Part shown: piece by piece, positions 39,110 through 50,371 of the stretch
How positions within the stretch are numbered: the stretch's first letter is position 1
Layout of the letters: each line of letters begins with the position of its first letter
Origin: Adiantum capillus-veneris
Taxonomy: Eukaryota > Streptophyta > Polypodiopsida > Polypodiales > Pteridaceae
NCBI GenBank assembly: GCA_014529385.2
Contig: CM043952.1
Location: 67,409,870-67,473,869, forward strand
Length of the DNA stretch: 64,000 bases
Reading direction: 5' to 3'
The notes under the pieces: generated by a model
The model's database searches: none
Told to the model about the DNA's origin: nothing
The model's input: only the letters and a program-made list of their open reading frames with translations
Translations under genes and position numbers: made by a program

Positions 39110-41056
39110 TTATGTGGTAGATTCCTCAGCCAGCTGTAGGGTCAGGTTATCCCTTTCCCTCTCAGCATCTATCAGTGATTTGCTGAGCTGCTGACATTCC
39201 TCTTCAACTCCTTGCATTCTTTGTGTTGCTGCCTGATTTTCTTCCTCCATTGCCTGGCATCTTTGCAATGCCCTTGCTAGGCTAGCCTGTAGCTCAGCTT
39301 CTCTCTCTTTCTGCCTTTGGCTTTGTCCTTGTAGAGAGTCTACTTCCAGCTTTATCTTTATTTCCGTGGCCTTGAGAGCTGCCATCTCACTTTCTGAAGC
39401 CATGGACTGCCCTCTCAACCCGGTTAGCTTTGTTATCACCACATCCCAGTCGTTGGAGGGCGGGTGCAGATCCACTGTATCTGTGGCAATTTCTTTTAGT
39501 TCCACTAGCCTGATGCCTTGCATTTGTTCTTTAGGCCCTGTGCTTGCCAAGTCGAATGCAACTGTGGCAGCTTCTTCTTTTGTGTATCCTGCAGCTAGCA
39601 GGTCCAAAAATGTGTGATATGAATCATCTCAATCTTGTTGCTCACTTCGAGGCTTAGACTCTTCCTTTGTCTTCGGCTCCTGGCTCTGCTCTTGCTTGGC
39701 CTCTTCCCGTTCTTCTGGTTTGTCTTCAGCCTCTTTATCTTCTTGTGGAGGGCTGCTAAGAGGTGGTGAGGGCGGGGGGCTGGGTTTAGGGCTGGCTGGT
39801 AGAGAGGTAGGCTTTCTCTTTATATCTCTATCTGCTTTAGTTTTTCTTTATCTCTCTTGGCTCTCTTGCTCATCTAGCAGTTTCTGCCGTATTTGCTCCA
39901 CTTCCTCCTCTGTGAAAGGTACATGCGGTATGTTTTCTGATGCGGCATCAAGAATCTCAATTTTTTTTATATAATCCCTTAATCTGTCCCTTTGCACTCT
40001 TCGGGATGATCCCGACATTGACTCTAGAGATGGCTTCTAGAGTTCACTCAAATCACCTTTAAGGGCTCTCTCTGCTCTGAAGCTCTCCATCAGCCTCTCT
40101 AATTGTGCCGCTTTTTGTGACTTTGTTTCTTTCACCAGCACTTGGGCAAACTCTTTCTTTCCTTTCTTTTGCTCTGGTTGCTCCTCTTGAACAGGCTCTA
40201 GCCGTCTCTTCAATCTTGTAGCAACCCTTGGTGCTCTTTGTGGCACATCTTCTTTGTCTTCTTTTAGCCTCATCCAGTCATTCTAAGACGGGGGGTCAGG
40301 CCATCTCCCTTTTGCGTGCAGTGCCCCATTAATCACCTTAGTGATTAGTTCTCCTGGCACAATATATGTTGGCTTCTTGTTACCCATCTTTACTAGGTTG
40401 CCATGTATATACGCTGCATAATTGATTATCTTTGGGGTGCCTTTCGTCATTGCCCAAGTGAATGTCCTGGCAATTGCACCTGGCGGCATTCTGTACTTTT
40501 GTGGCCGCTTCGTGCACATATGGAAGTATTGGTTGTACAACTGGCTCATGATTGCCACTCTTGGGTTTTCAACATCTTCAAAGGTGTAGTTTCCTTTCTT
40601 CTCATTGTACACCTTAACCTCACCCCTTCTTTTAGTTACACTATCCCCCTTGTTGGAGAGGTCTAGTGCATCTGCTACAACCTACTCAGTGATGATTATT
40701 TTTATTTCAGGCCTGCCTTGTAGATCTGTTACTTTGGCCACTCCATCTTCTTTGATGGTTGTCACAAACTCCCGGACTCTCTTTATGTCAACCCCTGCCG
40801 GTACTGCTTCAAAGTAGTTGTGGAGATCAATCTTCTCCAAGTACCCGGCCATCTTGCTTCTTACGAACTCATTGAGTTCTCGCGGCAGCATTGGTAGCTC
40901 GATCGCATTCCCTTCAGTGTCTTTGAACACTCCTTGGTAGATCTTTAGGTCGTTGGACTCTAACAAATCTTCTTGGATCCATGTGCTGGTGGGCTTTAGT
41001 GTTCCTTCTGGTATGACGAAGGGCTCCACTTCTTCTAGGTAATCCTTGATGGTCAT
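39110..41056 (-). pseudogene. Transposon-associated protein, single frame with five stops
   Basis: From ATG 41056 (MTIKDYLEEVEPFVIPEG) to the stop at 39110 one frame runs about 650 codons, broken only by five stops (TAG at about 40681, TAG at about 40280, TAG at about 40034, TAA at about 39850, TGA at about 39630). The N-terminal third includes VREFVTTIKEDGVAKVTDLQ, then YTFEDVENPRVAIMSQLYN and MPPGAIARTFTWAMTKGT. This layout resembles the plant putative-transposon-protein (PF20167-like) domain, by impression only. The middle is basic and then Pro-rich (PSPPPSPPLSSPPQ). The C-terminus is a strong coiled coil (residues about 530-645). No RT or integrase is nearby. Confidence 0.5.
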
Positions 41057-41258
41057 TTTTTTTCTTCTTTGCCGGTGACTTCGCGGCTGCCATAGATCCT
41101 GTTGCACTCAGTAGTCCGAAGTTAGCGTTTTTTCCATATTAGCTGAGAAACTGAGTTTTAACTATCCAAATGACTTGAAAATTGAAAATAAAGCTTAAAA
41201 GGAACTTGTGAAACTGTGCATGTGCTCACAATGCAAATCTGGCCAAAAATTTTCATTT

Positions 41259-42123
41259 AGACATCCTACGCGTAGGATGTCTTTTTCATCAGAATTGGTT
41301 GATACTTGACATGCTGGTAGTGTATGGTTTACGGAACATGGCTATGTGCTTGGATTTGGATTTGGGCATCAAAAAGTGGATTTTTTGGCTGATTCGGGCT
41401 TTAGGTCACAAATTGGGTAGAAATTCCATAACAGGTAGCAACTGATGTCTAAATGGGTTGAAAATTGGTATATGGGCTCTTTGCACCATGGTATTGGCTC
41501 CCATGATGTCACTCTTTGCACAGAAGGTCCAAATTATGTTGGAGACATCCTACGCGTAGGATGTCTATTTCATCAAAATGACATGAGATTTGTTCTGTGG
41601 GTAGTCCTTGGCCTATGGAACATGCCTATGTGCTTGGATTTGGATTTGGACAAGGATTGATGCTTGTAAGAGCCTGTGTGGTGTTTTTGGGCTCCAAAAG
41701 TGTATCTTGAAGTTGTTCGGGGTAAAAAATGATTAGAATGGCTTCAAAATTGATATATGAGCTCTTTATGATGATGGGATTGGATCTGGAATGAACAAAC
41801 ATCCTCTGCAGGCCCAAAAAGTCAAATAGACGACCTACGCGTAGGATGTCTACTTCACTAATTTTTGCTTCTGACCACACAGATTGGTTGGTGATGTGTT
41901 GTGCAAGTTTCATGTGATTTGGACAAGATTTGGTAGGTCTTGGCCCATTATTGCCTCTATGCCCTAACTTTGCGTTTTTTCATGCATATGAGGTCAATTT
42001 TGGTCCAAATGTGATGAGACTTGGTGGATAGCATGTAAAGGTCATTCAGAAAATGTGTATGACGAAAAATGTTGGGATCTGTGCCCAAAAATTCCCTTGA
42101 GACATCCTAGGCGTAGGATGTCT
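41259..42123. repeat. Array of four 24-bp palindromes with about 285-bp period
   Basis: Copies lie at 41259-41282, 41543-41566, 41828-41851 and 42100-42123. The half-site is AGACATCCTACG followed by its exact reverse complement, centred on ACGCGT. Copies 1 and 2 are perfect; copy 3 has two changes and copy 4 one. The roughly 250-bp spacers show only weak similarity (for example tgcttggatttggatttgg in the first two). The array sits directly upstream of the 650-codon frame on the minus strand. Confidence 0.85.
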
Positions 42124-42364
42124 CCTGATGATTTTTTCATGGATTGTGCCCCTAGTGCCTGCCCTTGGTCCCCCTCAGTCCCTTTTAAGCCTAATTTCAA
42201 CAAAAAAGTAAAATGGATAGAGAATAACTCCTTGTGTGGACTTCAGATCCTCCGAGCCGTTTCCTGACTTTTGGAGTGCTTTTTGGCGATGAAATTTCTT
42301 GATGTTCGTCTCCATAGCTTCCCGATCCCCTGGGGATCCTTGTCGTATGGTTTTTGTCTACTTT

Positions 42365-42822
42365 GGCTTCACCGGAGCTTCATTTGGCAATTTGTCACTC
42401 TAGAAGCACTCGTGGCTGCGTTTACATATCTTCGATGATTTGTGGTGGTCTACCAGCATAGGACTTGGTTGTTGATGGACTAGGAAAGCCGCTCGTGAAG
42501 TTTGGTGGCAAACGGGCATGCGGTCCCCAAAAATCATAATAAATCACAAACATCACCGCAAAACATTATATACACTCTCATGCAATTTTTTATGGCTTCA
42601 CCGGAGCTTCATTTGGCAATTTGTCACTCTAGAAGCACTCGTGGCTGCGTTTACATATCTTCGATGATTTGTGGTGGTCTACCAGCATAGGACTTGGTTG
42701 TTGATGGTCTAGGAAAGCCGCTCGTGAAGTTTGGTGGCAAACGGGCATGCGGTCCCCAAAAATCATAATAAATCACAAACATCACCGCAAAACATTATAT
42801 ACACTCTCATGCAATTTTTTAT
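42365..42822. repeat. 229-bp tandem duplication
   Basis: Copies 42365-42593 and 42594-42822 start ggcttcaccggagcttcatt and differ at about one base (gatggactagg versus gatggtctagg). This is a recent local duplication. Confidence 0.9.
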
Positions 42823-44262
42823 GGCTGGATTCTCCGTTCTACCAATATTTTTCCCGAAAAATGGCTATTTCTACTTATATACACACACCTAGGGGCTTGA
42901 TTTGGTGTTTGGTCCAATATACCTATAGATACATGCTGTATAAGGGCATATGTACTTGGGTTAGTCCAGAAAATTTCGCAATCAAACAACAAACCTTAAA
43001 ATAGTCGAAAATCATGCCCTTTTTTGCTCTTTCTGCTATTGGTTCCGCATTTGAGAATGCCTCCCCCCCTCCTAGCCAGAGTCCTCCTAGACGACAAAGT
43101 ATCGCCTCGGAGTATGTGCCATGCATAGGTTGAAAAGGTTGTGCTAATGCTTGGTCGATGAATGTGGCTCTATTTTATGCATACTCGGTCAATGCATGCC
43201 AAAATTAATGTTGTGCAAGAGAAGAGAATAAGCAAGATGCTTATTGGCATTCGCCGTCGAGGTTTCCTGTTTTCTTTGCAAGTAACAGCTGTAACTCTAC
43301 TGCTCTTTGTTTAATTGTCTTTTTTGCCACAGTCAATTGCTTTGCCGTTACTTTTGATATAGCCGAAGTTGTTTCTATGGAGAGGATTGGCTTGGCCGGA
43401 ATGGCCGTGGACCGTATTGCCTTTGCTTTCCATTGGTATTTTGTTCGTGCCGGTTTTTGTAGATGTTTTGCTACTTCTTTTGTTGCTGATTGGCATCCAC
43501 ATAAGTTGGTTGCCTTTTTTCAAATGCAGCTGTCTCATGTGATTGGTCCATTTGGGACCCTTTTTTGCGAAGGGTAATCAGGCAGGTCGATGGCTTGGAC
43601 CTTAAGTGAGGGGCCCAAAAATTTGTTCAAGGACCAAACTCAAGGCCTAGCACTTGTCCAAGCTGATGTGAAGGGGAAAAAAACCCCTCCTTCCCCAAAA
43701 AGCCCATGAGCCTCCCATCGCTCCAAAGGAGAGAGCTCCTCTCTCTTACATGACTTAATAATAGACCCTTCCCCATCCACCTCTTATACCCCTTCCTTTG
43801 AGCCACTTTCCCCTATGTGGGATAAGGTTATTGTCACATGGCACATTCTTTTCCACCTCCTCCCAACTTCCCACACATCAACTTTAATTTCCAGCTTCAC
43901 CTATAAACTGGGCAACTTTTTTGGAGGCGTAATGCATCACTCCGGCCATCAAATGCAACACCGTAAAGCACAGCTCGGAGCCCGCAACTTGGACTACCTT
44001 CAAAAATCTAAAATTTCAGCATTTCCTATTTTAGATCATCAAGTTGGCCCAGTTGCCTTTGTCGCATGCACCTGCAATCACTTTCTAAGTTGAGTCCGCT
44101 CACTTCGGATGCTCATAACTCATGATGTACAAGTCCGATTAACGAGCTATAAAGCACGCTGAAAATATTTATTTAAAACCATGTCATGGGAACTCAAAAA
44201 ACCCAAAACATAAGCATTCAATCCTTGCAAAATCACAGCTTTGTACTTGTAGTTTTATATCA
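42823..44262. other. No recognised gene
   Basis: This 1.4-kb stretch has short ORFs only, such as 43377-43577 on plus and 43311-43538 on minus. Neither shows known motifs or good coding character. The part 43600-44180 has LTR-like composition (gggcccaaaa, C-rich blocks), but no ends were found. Confidence 0.4.
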
Positions 44263-45255
44263 AAGAAAACCAAGACAAAATCATCCAGATAAGGTTTGAA
44301 AATATCCTGCATAAGTCGATTGAAGCTTGCAGGAGCATTTGTTAGACCAAAAGACATTACTGTGAATTCGTAGTGTCCATACCTAGTGTTAAAAGCTGTC
44401 TTTGGAATATCTGATTCCTTGATCCTGATTTGGTAATATCCTGACCTTAGATCAATCTTTGTAAACATTTTGGCGCCATGGAGCCTGTCCAAGAGTTCGT
44501 CAATCCTTGGAATTGGATACTTGTTTTTGACAGTTACTTGGTTCAGTCCACGGTAGTCTATGCATAGCCTTAGGGTTCCATCCTTCTTCTTTTGAAAAAG
44601 AACCGGTGCACCCCAAGGAAAAGTACTGGGCCAAATGAATCCTTGTTCAATGAGTTGCCTAAGATGTTCCTTGAGTTCGATGGCTTTGAGATAGGTTCAC
44701 ATCCAGGGATAGTCTCAATCTCATGATCTACCTCTCTATGTGGTGGAAGATTCGTAAGGTCTTCAGGGAATACATCATCATACTCCCTCAACCTGTTTGG
44801 CCGAAGTGACGTATCTGATTGGTCCACCTTCTTGAGCTTTACCGCATAAATTTACAGCCCCTTTCTTAGTCCCTTCAAAAGTATGCTAGCCTTAACTAGA
44901 GTAGCCCTAGGTCTCCCATTTTCCCCCTGGATTAAGACTTCATTACCCAAGTTATCTGTAAAGGTAAGGTTCCCTTGTGCACAATGGATGTGGGCCCTAT
45001 TTTGCTTTAGCCAGTCCATCTCTAGTATCCCATCAAAGAATCCTAAGGGTAGGGTTCGAAATTGGGCAGAGGCTGGGTGTCCCCCTAAATCAAAGTCATT
45101 TTTTCCTGCAGAGTGCTGAGATACTACTTCCTTGCCGTTTGCTAACTCTACAACTAGTTTGCTTGCTGGATACTTATCTAGCTTTAGCTTCCTCATGCAT
45201 CTGGGTGAAAGAAATGAAAGAGTACTACCACAATCTATAAGGAAGTTAACTTGTT
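44263..45255 (-). pseudogene. Gypsy-4 left copy: protease and RT start, truncated
   Basis: On the minus strand the protease box FLIDCGSTLSFLSPRCM is followed by ELANGKEVVSQ, LPLGFFDGILEMDWL and TFTDNLGNEV. Then come RT entry LREYDDVFPEDL, a 28-bp deletion, and RT motifs up to [29 protein letters not shown] and DDFVLVFFD. The sequence stops at 44262, mid active site. The right copy at 56049-57190 is the same but continues. Confidence 0.78.
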
Positions 45256-46240
45256 CACCTCAGAGAGATCCTAGCGTATGAATGACTGTGTATTGTTCGC
45301 AACCATTGGGGTTGTCAATTGTAACATGCAAGGTTGCTCTCTCCACTGCTTCGTATCCCACAGTTGGTTGTACCAGTGCGGCATTAACTCTGGCGGTAGC
45401 TCCATGCCCTCGCCCTCTGTTCATCCTTCCACGTCCTCCTCTTCCATTAGATTGGCCACGCCCATGGACATTCAAGGGTGTGGCATTGGCGCTGGTTTCC
45501 TTAGTGTTCTTGGGGCACTTGGATCTGTAATGCCCAAACTCGCCACAACCATAGCATCGAACATTTGGGAATTCCATGGTAGTGGTGGTAGCCACAATAG
45601 GGTGCTGGTCATATGCTTGGTTGGCTGGTTTGTTATTCCAAACATTTCTCCTTGCCCTCTTTGCCAAATGATTCCTCCTATTCTGATTAACTTTTTGTAC
45701 TTCAAGAGCTAAAGGTTTGGCCCTCCACAAAGCATCCTGTAGTGTTGTCAGTCTGAGAGCTTCCAACCGAGTATTCAAGGGGTTGATTACACCTTGGCAA
45801 AACCTTTCTACCTGTTGTTCCAAAGTCATCTTAGGAGCACATCTCCGAAGAGTGACGAACTTTGCATAATATTCTTTGACACATGAAGTCACTTGTTGAA
45901 GTGAAAAGAACTCGTTCATCTTCAAGGTTTTATAGGAGGTGGTAAGTAACGTCCCATTACTGCAGCTTTGATGTCTTCCCAGGATTGGAAAGATCCCTTA
46001 ATATCCAAGTCCTTGCAATGTTACTTCCACCATATCTTGGCATCGCCAGACAAGCGGAACATTGCAAGCATTGTTTGATTCACGGGTTGGGTTCCCACAG
46101 CTTCAAAGTAATCGTCCATCGCTTCCATCCACACTTCCGCATCTCTCTCCACATTTTCCCCCTTGCCCTAAAGATCGGAGGTTGGGCTTGTTTGAGGAGG
46201 AGCTTCTTCTCTTGTGATGCCGAGTAGAGAGCAGCAGACG
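45256..46240 (-). pseudogene. Gypsy-4 left copy gag
   Basis: Frames on the minus strand read MEAMDDYFEAVGTQPVNQTM-type sequence (about 46130) and then MKMNEFFSLQQVTSCVKEYY, LEQQVERFCQGVINPLNTRL. A zinc knuckle CYGCGEFGHYRSKC and a Gly/Arg-rich tail (RGQSNGRGGRGRMNRGRGHG) follow. A frameshift lies near 45925. It differs from the right copy at about 5 percent of residues. Confidence 0.75.
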
Positions 46241-46502
46241 GTGGCTACATGGCTTACACGAGATTCTTGATACTATTACTTGGATTTCAATTAGACACGA
46301 GACTTAAATAAAATTCAAGATCCCACTTTATCAAGAGACAGAGATTCATAGACAAAAACACTTTATTGATGAAAATTTATTACAACCGAAATCCCTCAAG
46401 GCTTAGGATAACTCATGATCAATTTATTACATGGATTTTTGGATTGCGTATAAGATATGCCTAGCACATTCTGTTTACATGATACTCTACTTTATTCGTG
46501 AA

Positions 46503-46989
46503 CTAGTTTCTATACTCATCCTTGAGAGGATAGTAAACTATAGTGTCGAGCCGGGATTCTTCTTTTGGTACTCCAAAAGTCCTAACTCTGTTTGCTAGGA
46601 TTACATTAGTGACCTTCTCCAAGAGCCACTCGTTGAGGGTTTGATTGGTGTCGTCAGAGACAGTCGGGTCCAATCGTGTAGGCAGCAAACAAGTAGAATA
46701 TCTCCACCACCCTCAACTCTTCTCCCCAATGTATCTTCTTCAAATCGATAGCCAGGCATCCTAGCTTCCGAGTGTTGATGTAGTAAACCCCTCCTACAAG
46801 TGTCCAATCAAGTCCCCATCCTCTATCGATGCGAGTGGAGTGCGGTGTATGAGCCTTCATCAGCATCTCCATGACATCTCTCCTGAATTGGTAAAACGGG
46901 GATCGTCGAGCTTGTTTGTAAATAAGCTCAAACACTTGGAACTTCCGATATTCTAGCACGGGGTCTTCCTTCAACACCAATGCAAGGAA
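46503..46989 (-). pseudogene. Gypsy-4 left copy ORF0 between primer site and gag
   Basis: Starting at about 46989, the minus strand reads LALVLKEDPVLEYRKFQVFE, QARRSPFYQFRRDVMEML, DWTLVGGVYYINTRKLGCLA and EELRVVEIFYLFAA. A one-base frame change near 46690 leads to PTRLDPTVSDDTNQTLNEWL and ends KDEYRN at 46503. The right copy (58394-58922) is almost identical. An AATAAA lies downstream on the minus strand (about 46367-46362). No known domain was recognised. Its place before gag is unusual for plant gypsy elements. Confidence 0.5.
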
Positions 46990-47067
46990 TTCGGATCAGC
47001 TACCTACATACTTTTAGTTCCTTTTAAATATTCGAACAATACGACTTTATTTCTCAGCCTAACCTTG

Positions 47068-47079
47068 GCTCTGATACCA
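47068..47079 (-). promoter_or_regulatory. Gypsy-4 left copy primer binding site (initiator tRNA-Met)
   Basis: TGGTATCAGAGC on the minus strand, two bases after the LTR end at 47082. Confidence 0.88.
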
Positions 47080-47081
47080 GG

Positions 47082-49174
47082 TGTGAGGTCCCCACCCCGC
47101 CGTCTCAAACGGCTGATCTGATGGTAAACCTGGTGGCCACTAGATCTATGGCGGAACCAAACAAAGTGGTTCAACTAGCGGTCGATCTCTCATCACAAAG
47201 TGAGTCGAGTTCGAGCCTACTAGCAACAAGATCTAGCTCCACCTCGCAAAGGAAGCGTACTTAAATTATCTAGCGATCATAAGACCCACCTTCCAAGAGG
47301 AGTGAAATCCCGAGTTCCTTTTTTTCCATGTTTCAGAGGCATGTACACTCGAGACTTCGCCGCTCTAGGGGCAATGAGTAATACTAGTGTCGATTTAAAC
47401 GCTATGGGGACAGAGAGTTTCCGACCAATTGGGACTACACACTTCTCATAGGCATTGGCAACCTGAGCCAAGCCCCCACTTTCCACCCCCACACTCACAC
47501 TTCCTTGTGTGTCCTAATTACTGCCACAATGGTTGTTGAACATAGAAGTTCCTTGATTTAGATTCCGATTTACAAGGTTCGTTAAGATAGCCCTTCAACC
47601 AGTATTACAAAGCGGCACCAAGACAAAAATTCTAGTAAAAATTTTACTCAAACTTATTCATTAAAATTCTAATGTTCTGGAGGTACAACATCCCCCCTCC
47701 AGCGAGAGTTTACTCCTCCCGTTGTCGCCTAGCTGCCCATACAACTAGGTATGTCCACCGCATAGAAAGCACGACATGGACATTCCCACCGCATAGAAAG
47801 CAAGACGTGGGTTCCCACCGCATAGAAAGCAAGTCGTGGGTAAAGGCCCTAAGCTAGTAACTCTAGCTACTGCGAAATCGTCGCGAGCCACCCCTTGTGA
47901 TCACTAGGGGGAACAGGACTAGTTCAACATTGGAAATAGAATGAACATGTCGAGCTAAATTTTCCCTAGCAGACATTCTTTCCTATTGCGAAGAGTATAT
48001 CCATCAACCATTCTTTCCTACTTAGAATTTAATAAACAATTGAATTCAAATGCCGAGGTTTTCATCGGATTTCTCCAACATGTTTAGGGATATGTTCTTT
48101 CCTAACTAATCGTATTCAATGTTAAATTGAACAACTTGAATAAAAATGTGTCCTACCTCCTCCATTTCCTCGTCAATAGCCCGTGAGATGGTCGATACTT
48201 GTTCGTCCATTGGAGCTTTTCCTTTCCCATTCACGTTGTTCGTTCGCGCCTCGCGGTCGTGGGCACCACCGAAGCGAGTTCTCTTTACCGAGGCCATTTT
48301 ATACTCACTACTTAATTGATAAACTTGGAAAAAAGAACTAATGTCCGAGAGTACCATAACAATCAAGATGACATATTAGAATCACTGAACAATTCATTCT
48401 ATACGAGATGGTTAGGTTTCCTTCAAGACATAGTATTTTATGGATAGTACCTTACATTTTCTATGGGAACTGACTCTAAAATTTAAATACTTGGCCTAGG
48501 TAATTAAGCATTTCAAAAATTTACTAATCAAATTACTAGAGAGATGAATTAGACATGCTCAATCACCTTCCTAATGCAAGTAGAAAGATGCAGAATTACT
48601 GTATGTATAGGTGAGAGAAAATTCTCTTCTTAGTGGCTTAATGACAGATTAATTCCCCTTAATTACACCCTAATTTATGAATAAATTGAATCTAACTTAG
48701 TTACACCAATATTGTATGGTAATAGAATGAATTTAGTCAAATCCACATCATTACCAGCTTGACAATTAATTGCTATGCTGACTAGCATTAGATTTCACTT
48801 ACTAATCATGCATTAATCTATGATTAGGAGAGATTAATGGCTGCATAATTAACTATTGGATGATGATTATGTAATAGAATAATGATATGGAGAATTAGAG
48901 AGCAGCTATTGAGAAATATAGCTAGGATTAAGCATAATAGATGAGGAATTAAGAGAATGATGAAGAGTTTTGCAGAAAAGCATAATTTAAATCGATATTA
49001 CCGTGATTAGAGACTAAAATCCTCTCGAATTTCTAATCCAATGGAGTACTCGAGGCGAGAATCGGGCAGCACTTCCCACCTTTGCCTCTAATTCTCCAAA
49101 AACTATGTGTGCCGGCAGCACCTCCCCAAGGTGTGTGTATAAGTGTGCGTGTGTGTACTAAGTGGGTGTGTGAG

Positions 49175-49224
<50 letters not shown>

Positions 49225-49465
49225 CACACTTTTAAATAGGCTCCTCCATGCTGAAAATCAACCAGGCTTGCTATTTGCATGTGAGAGCTACTCCACTTAT
49301 GCATGGCAAGTTCAGTTACATGCCTACCAAGTGTCCAGTTAGCTAGTGTAACTGACTCTCACACTCACTCTCAAGCTTGGAAACTCTCCCACAACTCTCA
49401 AAAGACAAGAGGGTGTCCCCTAGTTGCTAAAGCAGACTCTGAGTGGCCTAGGACCTGTTCCCACA
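47082..49465 (-). repeat. Gypsy-4 central LTR, shared by two bodies
   Basis: The LTR starts TGTGAGGTCCCC at plus 47082 and matches 59015-61263 closely. The right end at 49465 (CCCACA) is inferred from the terminal match TGTGGG/CCTCACA; similarity with the right LTR is lost earlier, at about 49340. Its left side touches a primer site, so it acts as 5' LTR of the left body. Its right side touches the 3' end of the right body, so it is also that body's 3' LTR. A (TG)n tract lies at 49177-49222. Confidence 0.75.
48157..48297 (-). CDS. Small ORF inside the gypsy-4 LTR with splice-donor end
   Basis: On the minus strand ATG 48297 opens MASVKRTRFGGAHDREA, then GKGKAPMDEQVSTISRAIDE, 47 codons to GAG|GTAGGA, a good donor at 48156. 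TATAAAATGG overlaps the start. Without splicing it runs 17 codons further and stops at 48106. The right LTR holds the same ORF (60230-60090), with changes such as V-to-P and S-to-P. It may be a leader exon spliced to ORF0 or gag, but no matching in-phase acceptor was found. Confidence 0.35.
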
Positions 49466-49903
49466 TCGCCTCGAGCCCCGGTGCCTCCCCGCTCAACTTT
49501 AGGAAAAATTGGGTTTAGGCTTAAACGGGCCATACGAGTCGGAATTTAATGCCGTAAATTGCTATACTAAGCTCTAACTAAGGCGTATCTGTCCAAGTAG
49601 TTGCCATATTTAGCAGTCTCCGAGATCCGAAAATGTATTTTTTTCAAATTCGAGATACAGGTGTAGTTTTTCGAGATGGTCAAAACTGGACGGGTCGGGT
49701 GACCAAAACTTACTATTTTTGGACGTTTTTCACAAAAATTATTTTAATTCACATTTCGAAGCTTTAAAACATTCTAAACATCATGGCACTGACAGAATTT
49801 GGAAAACTGCTAAAAATAGTAACTTTTTCCATTATGTTCATTCCATGGTACAATGGTGCTCTTTTTGTGTCGGGTTCAGAGACCTTACAAGCTCCCCAAC
49901 GTG
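49466..49903 (-). other. Gypsy-4 3' untranslated region
   Basis: This 440-bp stretch between the polyprotein stop and the LTR has no ORF. A purine-rich stretch (GAGCGGGGAGG) lies close to the LTR and may be the polypurine tract. Confidence 0.45.
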
Positions 49904-50068
49904 AAGAATTTGAGATGTCCTCATCTCAAGAATGTGTTTGGGTAATCTTTTATGAGCGTTGGTTCATCCTCCCAAGTTGCATCTTCTTCAAGGTAATCCT
50001 TCCACTTTACTAGATGCTCCGTGATAGTTCTGTTGCGTAACTTCCTTTCCCTTGTTTCAAGTACATAG
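49904..50068 (-). pseudogene. Gypsy-4 right body: chromodomain-like tail
   Basis: On the minus strand VLETRERKLRNRTITEHLVK, then WKDYLEEDATWEDEPTLI and a stop at about 49904. This is the chromodomain-like C-terminal motif (LVKWKxxPEEDATWED) of chromovirus gypsy integrases, which guides insertion to chromatin. It joins to the sequence at 54124 across copia B. Confidence 0.78.
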
Positions 50069-50295
50069 TGTTGGAATTAGGGTTGCAGAGAAACACACAC
50101 AGCTTGAAGAAGACGAAGGAAGCTCAAGGCACACAATAGAGAGTATGTTACTTAGTGTGCAATGAAAAGATAGATAGCCCTAGAGTGATGGACGCATATA
50201 CAATGCACGGGGGAAAAAACCTCCTAAAGAGGAAAAAAATGCCCCGGCAGTCCTAGTGTGTTCACACACATCACTACCACATGTATATGGTAACA
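50069..50295 (-). repeat. Copia B 3' LTR
   Basis: The 227-bp LTR runs from TGTTGGAATTAGGG to GGTAACA. CATAG lies directly outside. Confidence 0.92.
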
Positions 50296-50371
50296 AATCC
50301 CTCCCTGGAGTGATGCGGTGAACGAGAGCTGGCACATGAGTAAAGGGAAGTGCCATGCCCTGAGGACAGGA

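Noticed and set aside
41259-42123. CRISPR array
   Set aside because: Repeats are palindromic and regularly spaced, but spacers are about 260 bp and partly related, and the setting is plant nuclear DNA; this is not CRISPR.
43311-43577. Overlapping plus and minus ORFs near 43400
   Set aside because: Neither strand shows a motif, start context or repeat in another copy; could be an old gag tail but not supportable.
45278-45712. 144-codon plus-strand ORF, also present at 57213-57647
   Set aside because: It lies exactly opposite the gypsy-4 gag zinc-knuckle and RG-rich region in both copies and shows no independent motif.
47190-47225. tRNA or SINE pol III promoter (GTTCGAGCC box)
   Set aside because: A B-box-like word exists in the gypsy-4 LTR, but no A box at the right distance and no cloverleaf could be drawn.
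47277-47498. 73-codon minus ORF in the gypsy-4 LTR (MSVGVESGGLAQVANAYEK)
   Set aside because: Identical in both LTRs only because the LTRs are nearly identical; extends differently in the right copy and has no start or splice context.
49033-49342. ORFs across the TG tract in the gypsy-4 LTR, and the same at 60880-61227
   Set aside because: Repeat-driven translation that changes with repeat length between the two LTRs.
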